A DNA stretch of 64,000 nt from Lentinus brumalis (lineage: Eukaryota; Basidiomycota; Agaricomycetes; Polyporales; Polyporaceae): NCBI GenBank assembly GCA_001792895.1, contig MARA01000040.1:62001-126000 (forward strand). The letters run 5' to 3'. A program made the position numbers and the translations under genes. Under the pieces are notes generated by a model, which searched no databases, was not told where the DNA came from, and saw only the letters and a list, made by a program, of their open reading frames with translations. Numbering within the stretch: the stretch's first letter is position 1; the number at the start of each line of letters is the position of its first letter. Below, one piece after another: positions 35,101-47,227 of this stretch.

Positions 35101-36400
35101 TCCGAGCGGCCGTGGTGCCCATTGCACTGAGAGACGGCGTGTCCGAGGACCCGGGACTGGTCCGCTCCAGTGCGAGATCGATTCCGGGCGGCCATGGTAC
35201 CTGTCGCACTGGGAGATCGGCGTGTTCCAGTAGCCGTGCGCGTGCTTGGAGGACCGTCGCTCGTGAGTCGTCTTCGCGCTGTCTTCGTGCGGTGAGACTG
35301 ATGCGTCGAGGCTCGAATCTTGTGTAGCTGCCATGCTGCGTCCGGAAGGCGTGGGTGTGCATCGTCGACAGGACACGCCGTGTCTCAGCAATGTAGGTGC
35401 GTATCGCATGTTTCATCGGGCGTCGTCCGGGGCTCGCGAGAGCCATGCAGCCGTCGTGCGACTCGCTCACGAGGATCCACGACATGCTGAGCGTGCTCTT
35501 CCAGGCGAGCGAGCTGAGTCGCGGCGGGGCTGCAGTGCCAGCGGAAAAGGGCTTCGAGCACGCCGTCAGCATGCCCCCGCGGCTCCTCGCTGGTCGGGTG
35601 CACACATCCATGTCGTCCGCCTTCGAGCGTTGGCTGGACCGGTGAGTCGCAAGTCGCAGTCGCGCGTGATGGACGCGTTATGCTGACTGCGGGGTACCCA
35701 GGCGGCGGCTTCGAAATATGGTGTTGAGCCAGCACGTTGCGGCCTGCGCTTGTAGGATCTGGTGAGAGGCGGTCTGGACGCGTAGAGACGATGTACTCAC
35801 AATTCTTGCCAGTCTCTTGCTAGCCGCGCGGTTGACGTAGCACATCCAGCTCGACAAGACGAACTGCGCGCGCCGGGTGAGTGTAAAAAGATTGATTGAG
35901 GGAGTGGTACTGTACATGGGTCGCTAAGGGTCGCGATCTCTCGTGCTGCATGTGTGTGTGTAACGAGAGCGGCGTGCGTGCAGAGCTTGCATGCGCTGCT
36001 GGAAAAGAAACGCGCCGGGACGACGAGCGTGATCGGGCGGGAGTTGGGATGGGAGAGACGCAGGGTGTATGCGCGGCGCGGGACACGCTCTCTGGGTAGG
36101 CGGGCATGGGCGACTGCAGAGAGACTCGGGTGTACGGATAAGCGAAAGGAATGCACTCAGCTATGAGCCAGACTACCGGCAATAGGCCTGAGTGAACGCG
36201 CGAACCGACGCGTTGAGTTGTGCTGCGTGGACGAGCTTGAGGGCGTCGCGGGGTGCCTCAGCTGGAGGGACTGACCCAGGACGGACGCGGGGGAGTGCAC
36301 AAGCAGCAGAGAGGCGAGCCGAGGAGCCGTCGCAGGTGGCAGCCTCCTGTGGAGGCATTGGTGCAGGTTTGGGATGATGGCAGCCCGCAAGAGAGAGTGC
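29180..36400 (+). repeat. Array spacer 2
   Basis: Near-identical to spacer 1, with the same internal duplications (222-bp block near 33.76-34.21 kb; 82-bp block at about 35083-35231) and a TATA box at 33484. It shares small variants with spacer 3 rather than spacer 1 (for example the extra 16 bp near 30558). Confidence 0.8.
31925..32540 (-). CDS. Small spliced protein of spacer 2
   Basis: Exons 32540-32480, 32428-32360 and 32295-31925; protein identical to the spacer 1 copy by inspection (166 aa). Family not identified. Confidence 0.65.
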
Positions 36401-36451
36401 AGCGGCCAAATCACAAGCCGCGTCTTCCCACGCGGCCGACGCGCATGACCG

Positions 36452-36457
36452 ACGCGT
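36452..36457 (+). promoter_or_regulatory. Single ACGCGT box upstream of ORC1-C
   Basis: Corresponds to the middle MCB-like box of copy A; the flanking two positions are ACGCGC. Confidence 0.5.
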
Positions 36458-36526
36458 CGCGTCACATACAGTCGCGCCACAGACGCGCCTTGCTCCCGAC
36501 CACATCTCCGTTCACTGTGCACTCGC

Positions 36527-39500
36527 ATGTCTCAGCCGAATACACCTCGCAGAAAGTCTGGTCGACACCTCCCCCAGGTTGACATTGAAGGTTCCTCGAT
36601 CGGCAAGCCCGACGTCGTTCTCTCTGGTCACCTACACACACGCCCCGCTCGTCCTGACGACCTCACTGGCATCGAAGACCCAGACTTCACATACATCGAC
36701 GACTGTGTGACACACTTCTATCAGTCGTTTACTCGCAACTCCGGCCGATCTACCCGGGCCCCGATCAAGACATACGGCAAAGGCACGCGCAAGCGGAAAA
36801 GCGACGTCGCACGCCGACGGTATTCAGCATCGGCGACACTGTCGTGGTCAATACCAAGAAAGTCAATGACAGCGTGGGGGTCATTACGGCGATATGGAAG
36901 GTTGAGGGCGAGCAGTTGATGGAGGAGCAGCTTCGGGTGCAGGTGCATTGGTTCTTGCGTCCCGAAGAGCTGCCTAAATTCAGAGTGCAGAAGGAATTCT
37001 TCAAGGTGAGTTTCTGCCTCTTCTGTCCTATGCAGTCTTCTCGACTCTCTTCATGGCAACGTCCGGTGGCTGGCTGGACCGCTTATATCTCGACGTTCAG
37101 CCATCAAGCAGTTGACGAGCTCATTCTACCTGAGGAGCTCGGTGTCGGGACTGTGCACGACAATCGTCGATGGGGACTGTGGTTTATGGTGGCGAAATGA
37201 CCTAACCATTGGCTGCGCTGTGTATGGACGACGGAGGCGCGAAAGGACCAACGACGAGGTCGAGGGTGGGCCGTCACTCTTCGACGGCGCCGGGGCGGAG
37301 GTCGTGAAGCCGCCCTTGAGGGCGGAGAGGGCACGCGCGGTTGCGCTCTGCGTTGTGGAGGTCACTGTGATACAAACATGGCTCTCCACGGCCATGGAGG
37401 CCTCCGTGGATCTTTTCACAGACTTCCTAGTCTCTCGGACGTTCTCCCCCGCCCTCAAGGGCGGCCTGAAGACCTCCGCCACGGCGCCGTCGATAGTTTA
37501 CGACCCGCCCTCGACGTCGTCGTTCCCCATCGACGATCGTCGTGCAGAGTGCCGAGGTCACTGAACTCCTCAGGTAGGTTGAGCTCGCCGACTTGTTTCG
37601 TGACTGAACGTCGACATATAGGCGGTTCAACTACTCCACGGAGAGTTTCCGATGGGTCACACTCTCTGCTCTTCATACTTCGGTTGCTGACACCGCCCCT
37701 CTCAGAACGAAGTCCTCTATACGCTCACAGGGTCCACCACCTCACTGCCCTCCGCAATCCTGTCCCACTGTACTGTCTCCTCCACCTCCACCACTGCTGT
37801 CTCCTCAGGCAAGGCCAACGCGAATGCCGCCGAGACCATCGACACCTTCTTCTGCCGCCTCTCCATCGACCAGCAGCGTGGTCTGTACTACGAGCTCCAC
37901 TGGAACGACTTCCGCGATGGTGTCATGCGCGCTCTCTCGAGCGCAACGAGAATCAATCGGAGGAACCGTGGCCGAACGAAGGGATTTGGAACGTCATACC
38001 GGGAAAGGGACGAAGTGATAAGAGTAAGTCAGACGGGCGGAAGAGTCCGGCCAAGCGGAGACGAGTCAACAGCCCAAGGCAGCCCACTCGGATTCGGAGG
38101 GTGAGAGCAGCGGCGACTCCGGAGACGAGTTTGAAGCGCCACCCGCGGACGAGGAGAGCGAGATGAGGAGATGAACGCTGCGGCGTCCAGCGAAGAAGAA
38201 GATGAAGACGAAGTGTCGTTCGACGAACCCAAGACACCGCGCAAGCGCAAGCGACAAGGCGTAGTTCCGCACACTCCTCGAACACCCAGGGCACCCCGGA
38301 CACCCAGACGACCGCGAGCTGACAAGTCTTCGCTCGCCCAGCCCACGCCTCACTCCAAAGCGGCGCTGCGTCGCCGGAAGAAGACCGCACTCGCAGTTCG
38401 ACCGCCTCCACCAGCGGAAGGCACACTTGAGCTCGCGTTGGCACGTGGGTTGGAGGGCGACGCTTGGCTACGCGCGATGCATGTGCTGCATGTCGCTGCG
38501 AGGCCAGGGGCGCTGCCGTGTCGTGAAGGCGAGTATGGGCGAGTACTGAGGGCCGTCGAGGAGCTGCTGGAGGAAGGAAGCGGTGGATGTATCTGTGCGT
38601 AGCTCTTAATCTGCGTATCAGCTTGCTCTGACACGGTCTGCAGATATCTCCGGGGTCCCGGGTACGGGGAAGACAGCCACCGTCCATGCGGTCGTGCGCG
38701 AACTGAAGCGCATGGCGGAGCAGAACGTACGTTCTAGCACACTGCGCAGCTATGCTTGCTGACCACGGACCGTGCAGGAAGCGAACCCGTTCGCGTACGT
38801 CGAAATCAACGGACTCAAGATCCCCGAGCCTGCGGCTGCGTACGGTCTGCTCTGGGAAGCGGTGTGCGGCCACGACACGGCCAAGGACGGGCACATGAAG
38901 ATCAGTTCGAAGGAGGCCCTCCGGAACCTCTCACAGCACTTCAGCGGCACGCAGCGTGCTGGGCCGGCTGGCGGACATGCCTGGTGAGTTCTCGCTGGGA
39001 ATTCCGCCTCCATGCGGACAGATACTGATGCAAAGGGACAGCGTTGTGCTGATGGACGAGCTCGACCAGCTGATGACGACGAAGCAAGACGTGGTCTACA
39101 ACTTCTTCAACTGGCCGACGCTCGCGAACTCGAAGCTCGTCGTGCTCGCCGTCGCCAACACGATGGACCTCCCGGAGCGTGTCATGACCGGGCGCGTGCG
39201 GAGCCGTCTGGGCATGGTGCGCATCAACTTCCAGCCCTACACGACCCCGCAGCTCGAGCAGATCGTCAAGGCGCGTCTTGCTGCGTCCAAGGCTGGCCTC
39301 CCAGCGGACACCCCGACGTGCTCGCGCCGGACGCCGTGCGCTTTGCGTCGATGAAGGTGTCGTCGATCAGCGGGGACGCGCGGCGCGTGCTGGACATCTG
39401 CCGGCGGACGGTCGAGCTCGTGCACCCGCTCCGGAAGGCGGCGCGCACGGACGACGTGAAGGAGGTGATCAAGGAGATGCAGAACAGCCCGACGGCGGCG

Positions 39501-39860
39501 TACCTCCGGGAGCTGTCGTTCCACGAGCGGCTCATGCTGGCTGCGCTGATCAAGTGCGTGCGGAAGGAGGGCGTGGAGGAGATCAAGTGGTCCGAGCTCC
39601 AGCACCAGCACGTCCTCCACCTCAACCTTCTGGCGAACGAGGCGGAGGGCGACCCGACCCGCCGTCCCAGCTCAGACGAACTCGTGCTTGTGCTGGACGC
39701 ACTTCTCGCGTCGCATGCGCTCATATGCGAAGACGGCGCCGCGGTCGCGCGGAAAGCAGAGGGCGAGCGGCGGCTTGCGCTGAACCTCGAGTATGCCGAG
39801 GTCGAGAGGGTCCTCGGGGAAGTCGGCGGGCCTCGCTGGAGGAATGCTCTGAACGTCTAG
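36527..39860 (+). pseudogene. ORC1: ORC1 copy C (frameshifted)
   Basis: Exon 1 is 36527-37005 and intron 1 is 37006-37705 with the fold-back insertion. Relative to D there are 1-nt deletions near 36808 (before BAH), 37939, 38074, 38162 (linker) and 39313 (ATPase lid; shared with B). The first lesion breaks the protein before the BAH domain is complete. Walker A and B regions and the winged-helix part are otherwise unchanged. Most lesions are in GG or CC runs. Confidence 0.75.
37047..37676 (+). mobile_element. Fold-back element in ORC1-C intron 1
   Basis: Element 37055-37668 (614 bp) between CTCTTCAT repeats at 37047-37054 and 37669-37676; same structure as in copy A. Confidence 0.75.
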
Positions 39861-39879
39861 GCTTGTCTGTATTCTTACT

Positions 39880-42800
39880 TAGACAGAAATATATTTTCCC
39901 GCCGTTTGGTAGCCTCGTGGGCACTGCCACTGTGTTGGGAGCGACGAGAGTCTGCGCATAAAAACGTCAGAAAGGGCGGTTTGAGGGACATATAGAACAG
40001 TCGGACCTCTCCCCTGTTTGAGGGGCATTTAGAGCAGTAGGACTCTCCGCCGAGATGGTGTGCCCTCGGAGCGGGCTCGCGCGCGCGGTGGGCTGGAGAC
40101 GGCATGTATTCAGGCTGCGAGCACGAGTACATCCGTAGACTACGAGCGAAATAGACCGGTTTCCCTCCGAGGTGCTCTCCACACTCGCTCGAGATTCGCT
40201 CTCTGTGCTCCCAGAAGCGGGCGCTTATTCCGGCGACTTGGCGCGATCTCGTGCATGGCGCGCCTTGCCTCCTGCCACCACCACCGGCCTCCGACCTCTG
40301 CTCTCCCGTCCTGTCCGCCCACGCAGACTTCTGGAACCTACAGCAGAATGTGAGAACGCGTCGCAAGAGACGGAGACGGGCAATAGAACCGGGAACCTAC
40401 ACCTGTGTACGCTCCGGGCGCAAGACACGCCGGGCGTGAAGCGTGCCTCTGGCGACGTTTTCGCAAGCCCGCCGGTAGTACGTACCAGGAGAATGAGCAA
40501 GTAAGTCTTTCCTACTCATATGGTCTCAAAGCGGATGCATGGGTACGATATCCCCGTCAGCAGCACGTCCCCGCTTGTATTAAATAGCGCCATGCGCGGG
40601 AGACTCGGAGTCGTCGGAGGAAAAAGAGCTGTGCTCGCCGCTCAGGTGCCAGTCAGTCAGACCGATCTTTTACGACATGGAAAACATCGAGCTGATGCGA
40701 CATACCCTCTGCAAAGCAGCGGCACTTGTATGCCACGATATTTCTATCGCGGCATTACGCTGCTATGACAGCAGAATCGATAGTGAGTGACGCGTTCTGA
40801 CCACGCGGGCTCGACGCTCACCGGAAGTTCGTACTTGGCAGGCGTGCCCGCGCATTAACCGCACTCCGTCGCGGGTGCGATGAGGACAGCAGGCGAAGCA
40901 CGCAGCCTGCAGGATGCTTCCCTAATATGTAGAACGTACCTCCGGCTCACGGAGAACACACAAGGTGCGTACCTGTCGCATCTCCGCACCTCTCGCTCTC
41001 TCTCCTAGTTGCCCAGCTGTCCAACACCGGCAACCTGAAATACGATCACTGCAAGAAACACGATGTCAGCGTCGAAAGCGCCACCTCAGGGAGAAGGTAC
41101 GTACCTAGCTACCCGCGAATTCGCAGACACGCCCGTGACGCCAGAGGGGATTGGTCAAGCACTGGCGAAGTACGCGGACGACTCTCGACGTCTGCTGATT
41201 GCAACAGCGGGCCGCTCGCATTCCCTCTGGACGTATTCACGGGCAGTACAGGGCCTCGGTCGAGGGATGTGTGTCGTCACGTACCTCGTCTCTCCCTCCA
41301 TCCTCCCGCAATCCCGTCGTGTCGGCTGCGACTCGAGGCTGTAAGGAACGCTACGTCAACATCAGGTGCGCCAGCGGGACATACGGTACGTATCAGACCG
41401 CAGATCCGCAGACATCCTGGTCGGCGAGTGCTGACAAAGTACGTGCATGCCGGCGCGTTGTTCTGAACCTCGCAACAGCGAGCCTCGCACTCCTTCGAGA
41501 CGCATGTCCCGTTCAAGACTTGGCCCGGCCTCGTACGTTCAGACTGGAGGTGAGGGGTGTGTGAGCCGGCTCCGAGGCTGCGCCTCGAGCGACATGACCT
41601 CCCGGAATCTCGTCTCGTCCTGAGACCGCAGTCTGCATGATGACGGCGTTATGGATAATTTGTCAGCACGGAGTGCGCAATGCGGAGGATATCGTACGTA
41701 CCACGAACGGAAGGTGCTGGCGGTGCGATCGAGTGCTGACGGGAACGCCCTTGGACGGCCCAGGAGCGATTTCAGGTCTCGAGATGCTGACGGGCTTCTG
41801 TTATCTGAGAAAGCACCGGTGAGCGATACATGCTGAGTTACAGTCAGCTGATACTCGTACTCACCTCACGAGCGACGAGCGTATGGGTTCCGAGGGAAAG
41901 AGACGTTGAAGGATGCTCCCGGGTGAGTGTTGTTGAAGTCGAGTGCTGACGAGAACGGACGGCTTTGCTCCGCTCGCCCTGTCATAGCATGAGCGTAGCT
42001 GAACGTCCCGGCCGAGGTTACTGCCGATCAGTACGCGTGTCGCATGCTGGACTGCATCTCCGCCGCAAGAACGGCGGGGGGAGCGGTAATGACGGCGTGC
42101 GGGAGGAGGAGAACGGCATGGATGACAGGACGATGGGAGGCAAGATGGCGTGCGGGAGGAGGAGAATCGCGTGGAGGACAAGATGGTTGAGACTAGAGGT
42201 TGGGGTGCGGGTGCGGAGTCCACCGTAGGCGGAGGCTGGGCGGAGGAACCCCAACAGCGCTGCTGGCATGGGCCGCGATGGTTCAATCTCGGGTGGGCGG
42301 TCACGGAACAACGGGGCCGCAGAGTACGTCATGTCATGGACATGAAATGGAGCCATGTTCTGTTGCTTCGTATTCCTGCATGAATGCTTGAATGATCTGC
42401 AAGCGGCTGTTCTAGAACAATTAGAGCATATAGGAAGGCTAACTTCGCTGCGCAAGCGCAGCGGTCTCGGGCGGTCTGCAACTATTCTGGCTTGGCTCAT
42501 AGCACTCGCTTACAGACGTGATGGTTAATACAAGGCCCAGGCCTGCTGCTTCCCCTGCATACTCAGATATACAGTTCATGAGAGGAATAGAGTGGTGGTA
42601 TAATGCATGGTACACTGGACTAGTCGTCTGCACCATCTGGAACGGTAGCAGGGCACTTGATCGTCTTCTGCTTCACCCGCTTTGATCGGGTGTCGGGATT
42701 CCGGTGCTGCCCTCTTACGACACAGAAGTCTGACCGCCGCGCTCGCTTCGGCTTGGAAAATGCGCCCGAGGCTTCTAATGCACTCATCTCCTCCAGGGTC

Positions 42801-45800
42801 GCCTTCCGGAAGAAGATCTGGCCGACCTTCCACCGCAGCCACAGTGTGTCCAGGACAGAAAGCGATGATGTCGACTTGCTGAGATCCTTGAAGGGGACAA
42901 GCTCAAACGGCCAGCCGTCGATGAGCACACCGTACTTCTGCGTGACTCTGCGGTCGAACGAGCTCCAGCTCATGATAGCATCCTCATCTGCTGTTATGAG
43001 CCCTGTTATGAGCCATATCAGCTCCAGTACGGGGCTCAATAGCGGAGAACTTACGAAGTCGCTTCAAGACCATCCTGCGAATTTTTGCTCGCATCCACAA
43101 GATGGCTTTAGCATATGACATCCCTAGAAGTGTCGGTCAGGCCAGAAGACAACACATCAAGGAGCACACTATACCTGAGTCAACAGGATGCTTTACAGAC
43201 AAGTTGCCGCGAGAGCGGGGGCGTTGCAGACACATGCCGGTATAGTACTGGTGTAAGACGCTGCTCTCTCGACTTTGTTTTGTTGCTGGGCTTTGTTCCG
43301 AGTGAAGGGATCTCCGTCACACCGCTACGCGGCCGCAACTCCTGCGGAGTCCACCAAATTGCAACTGAAGGTCAGCTATGGATTCTGTACTCAGGGCATA
43401 GCGCGAACCAACAGCAGATCTTATTGAGGGAGTTATATTGGCCACAGAGGTCAACAGAAGCGCAGTACGGGCAGTCGGCAAATCCAGAGTGAGTCCGGGC
43501 TCCGCGGGCTGCTTGGCGCTTCCACCACTACGCCTTGCACAGATCTGGATCTGGGCTGCTGCCCGCTGCCTTCCGCCTTTGTCCATGCCGAATATTCTCC
43601 CTCAGCCACATATAGACATCTCATACATAAGCGCACAGATGCGGTAAATATAGAGCACCATTCTGACGGATATTTCCAGAGATACACCTGGATTCTGCTA
43701 ACCTTGGTGCATTCTGTCTAGGTATCCAGCCAGATCTCTCGAAGAAGGTCGAGTTCGTACTTCAAGTCACGCTAGATCGACTTTATTGAAGCGCTCATGC
43801 AGTAAAGTCCATAAGCGTTTTCTTGCTACTTCGCTGACAGAGAAGGCGGGAGCACGGGGTAACGGTCATAACACCCATTCTCAGCCTATCCGCCCGCCCA
43901 CAGTCCCAGAATCTCGCCGTAATTACGAGCATCCCCAATTGATGCAACAAATAGCGCTAATTTAGGCGAGCAGCGCCCGAGCTGTTGCGAGGCATGAAAC
44001 ACACTCTAGGGCTCGAAGTGCGTGTCCATCGCACCCCGGTGCCCGCAAGCTCCCAGCCCTGCCCCATTACTCGCTGTTGCCCGCTGGTTGGTTTACCCCG
44101 GGCTTGGCTCGCCGAGCTCCGCAAATTTGTCTCGCGTTTTGTGCGAGTTTGTTCGTGTTTCCGTGGCTCGGAACTCTCTCGGTGCGTATAAGTACTGCGC
44201 TGCTCTTCCTCTCCGACACTCACATCCTCTTCCCGTCAACCAGCATCCTCCTGCCTCTCTCTCAATCCTCATCATCCAGCTCATGTTGACTCTCTCGTCT
44301 CCTACGCTGTGCTTCTCTGTCTCAACACCAGGCCTCCTTGCCCGTTAGTCCTCTATACTTACAGTGTCCGGACCTATGCTGACACCGTTGACCTCGTAGG
44401 TCTGCTCTCGCCGCCGCGCCCCGAGCTCGTCGACTCTCTCGTCCTCTACGCCCTCCTCAACACTATACCTCCGCTTTCCGTGACACCCGGTACGTCGTCC
44501 AGGGATATACATACACGACAGATCACCTTACACATGCTCTCGCCGTCATAGACCTATCCTGGTCGTCGGTACATGGCACTCGGCACCAGTCGGGCTGTCG
44601 TAGTGCACTGGTATGGTTTCGCTCTCATGGTACATCGGCAGGCTAATCATGCTCTATTCACAGGTTCTATCGAACACTCGACACCTTGCCACCGCTCTTC
44701 ATGACACTCGGTACGTCGTTCAGGCGATGTACATACACGCCGGACCACCTTACTCACGCTCTCGCCGTCATAGGCTGGCCCTGATCGTCGGCACACACTC
44801 AACACATGCTCGGGCTGTCCGAGCGCACCGGTATGTTCGCGCTCTCGTCACAAACATATGGGCAGGCTATTGATGATGTATTAACAGGTGCTATCGAACA
44901 AGCACCGAGATCGGCCGGTCTCCACGGAAGTCCTGATACTCGACGTCGAAAGTGAGCTGCGCCCCTTGCGTGGATATCCTGACGAGCACTCACCGGCGTC
45001 GCAACCTCCTGGCCGTATCAAGCCTGCCGAGCGGCTCCGAAGTTCCGAGGTGATACGTGACGTGCGTCCCGAGAACTGTCTGCTGTAGTATCTGACACTC
45101 ACGCCCTTCGCGTACGCAGCACTCGTCTGACCTCCGAGGCCTCGCCGGCGTGCGCGATGCCGCCGGGTCCCTGGTTACCGAAGCTCAGGACCATGGCAGC
45201 GCGCCGGCGAGTATACGCGTTTGGCGTGGCTCGCAGCTGTCCGTCGTCGGTTGCAGCGATGCAGCCCGGGCAGTCCGGGTAGTCCGGGCAGCGGAGCCTT
45301 GGGCGCACCCGCAGGTATGTCGTCGTGGCCTACACTTCATGGTCGTGTGCGTCTGCTTACCGCACTTGTACAGGCGTCGGGGTGCATACGAAAGCCCACA
45401 AGGCGACTCAAACGGCCGCGAAACGCGGTCTGGGACTGCAGCTACCGCGCCTTCCTTCCGTGCAGCCGGCAACTTGAAGACGCGGGTCCTGCCGGAACTG
45501 GCGCATGTACACCGCTCTGCGCTTCGTCGAAGGGACATGCGTCCCCGGCATGAGCTCGAGTTTGAACGCCCGAGTCTGAACTCGACTAGAAGATACAGAC
45601 AGAAGTATTAGTACGTCAGCATGCGTCTCCAACATACGCACGACGTGCTTACTGTGCTTTCAGACTCGCACCCAGGCTCACGGCCGCGGCGCGCAGAGAT
45701 CCGGCGGAGGTGCGTCTTGATTCAAGCTGGTGTCCCTCCCGGATGTGCGTGGGTCGCGCATACTCGCTGCAATCGCACAATCTGCTCCAGTGCGAGATCG

Positions 45801-47101
45801 ATTCCGAGCGGCCGTGGTGCCCATTGCACTGAGAGACGGCGTGTCCGAGGACCCGGGACTGGTCCGCTCCAGTGCGAGATCGATTCCGGGCGGCCATGGT
45901 ACCTGTCGCACTGGGAGATCGGCGTGTTCCAGTAGCCGTGCGCGTGCTTGGAGGACCGTCGCTCGTGAGTCGTCTTCGCGCTGTCTTCGTGCGGTGAGAC
46001 TGATGCGTCGAGGCTCGAATCTTGTGTAGCTGCCATGCTGCGTCCGGAAGGCGTGGGTGTGCATCGTCGACAGGACACGCCGTGTCTCAGCAATGTAGGT
46101 GCGTATCGCATGTTTCATCGGGCGTCGTCCGGGGCTCGCGAGAGCCATGCAGCCGTCGTGCGACTCGCTCACGAGGATCCACGACATGCTGAGCGTGCTC
46201 TTCCAGGCGAGCGAGCTGAGTCGCGGCGGGGCTGCAGTGCCAGCGGAAAAGGGCTTCGAGCACGCCGTCAGCATGCCCCCGCGGCTCCTCGCTGGTCGGG
46301 TGCACACATCCATGTCGTCCGCCTTCGAGCGTTGGCTGGACCGGTGAGTCGCAAGTCGCAGTCGCGCGTGATGGACGCGTTATGCTGACTGCGGGGTACC
46401 CAGGCGGCGGCTTCGAAATATGGTGTTGAGCCAGCACGTTGCGGCCTGCGCTTGTAGGATCTGGTGAGAGGCGGTCTGGACGCGTAGAGACGATGTACTC
46501 ACAATTCTTGCCAGTCTCTTGCTAGCCGCGCGGTTGACGTAGCACATCCAGCTCGACAAGACGAACTGCGCGCGCCGGGTGAGTGTAAAAAGATTGATTG
46601 AGGGAGTGGTACTGTACATGGGTCGCTAAGGGTCGCGATCTCTCGTGCTGCATGTGTGTGTGTAACGAGAGCGGCGTGCGTGCAGAGCTTGCATGCGCTG
46701 CTGGAAAAGAAACGCGCCGGGACGACGAGCGTGATCGGGCGGGAGTTGGGATGGGAGAGACGCAGGGTGTATGCGCGGCGCGGGACACGCTCTCTGGGTA
46801 GGCGGGCATGGGCGACTGCAGAGAGACTCGGGTGTACGGATAAGCGAAAGGAATGCACTCAGCTATGAGCCAGACTACCGGCAATAGGCCTGAGTGAACG
46901 CGCGAACCGACGCGTTGAGTTGTGCTGCGTGGACGAGCTTGAGGGCGTCGCGGGGTGCCTCAGCTGGAGGGACTGACCCAGGACGGACGCGGGGAGTGCA
47001 CAAGCAGCAGAGAGGCGAGCCGAGGAGCCGTCGCAGGTGGCAGCCTCCTGTGGAGGCATTGGTGCAGGTTTGGGATGATGGCAGCCCGCAAGAGAGAGTG
47101 C
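39880..47101 (+). repeat. Array spacer 3
   Basis: Near-identical to spacer 2; TATA box at 44187-44194. Carries private 1-nt changes and a small insertion near 43682 (ATACACCTGG). Confidence 0.8.
42620..43235 (-). CDS. Small spliced protein of spacer 3
   Basis: Exons 43235-43175, 43123-43055 and 42990-42620, 166 aa. The two substitutions I noticed relative to spacer 1 are both synonymous (CTA to CTG at Leu3; CCG to CCA at the exon 2/3 junction). Confidence 0.65.
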
Positions 47102-47152
47102 AGCGGCCAAATCACAAGCCGCGTCTTCCCACGCGGCCGACGCGCATGACCG

Positions 47153-47158
47153 ACGCGT
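47153..47158 (+). promoter_or_regulatory. Single ACGCGT box upstream of ORC1-D
   Basis: Same position as the surviving box in B and C, 70 bp before the start codon. Confidence 0.5.
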
Positions 47159-47227
47159 CGCGTCACATACAGTCGCGCCACAGACGCGCCTTGCTCCCGA
47201 CCACATCTCCGTTCACTGTGCACTCGC

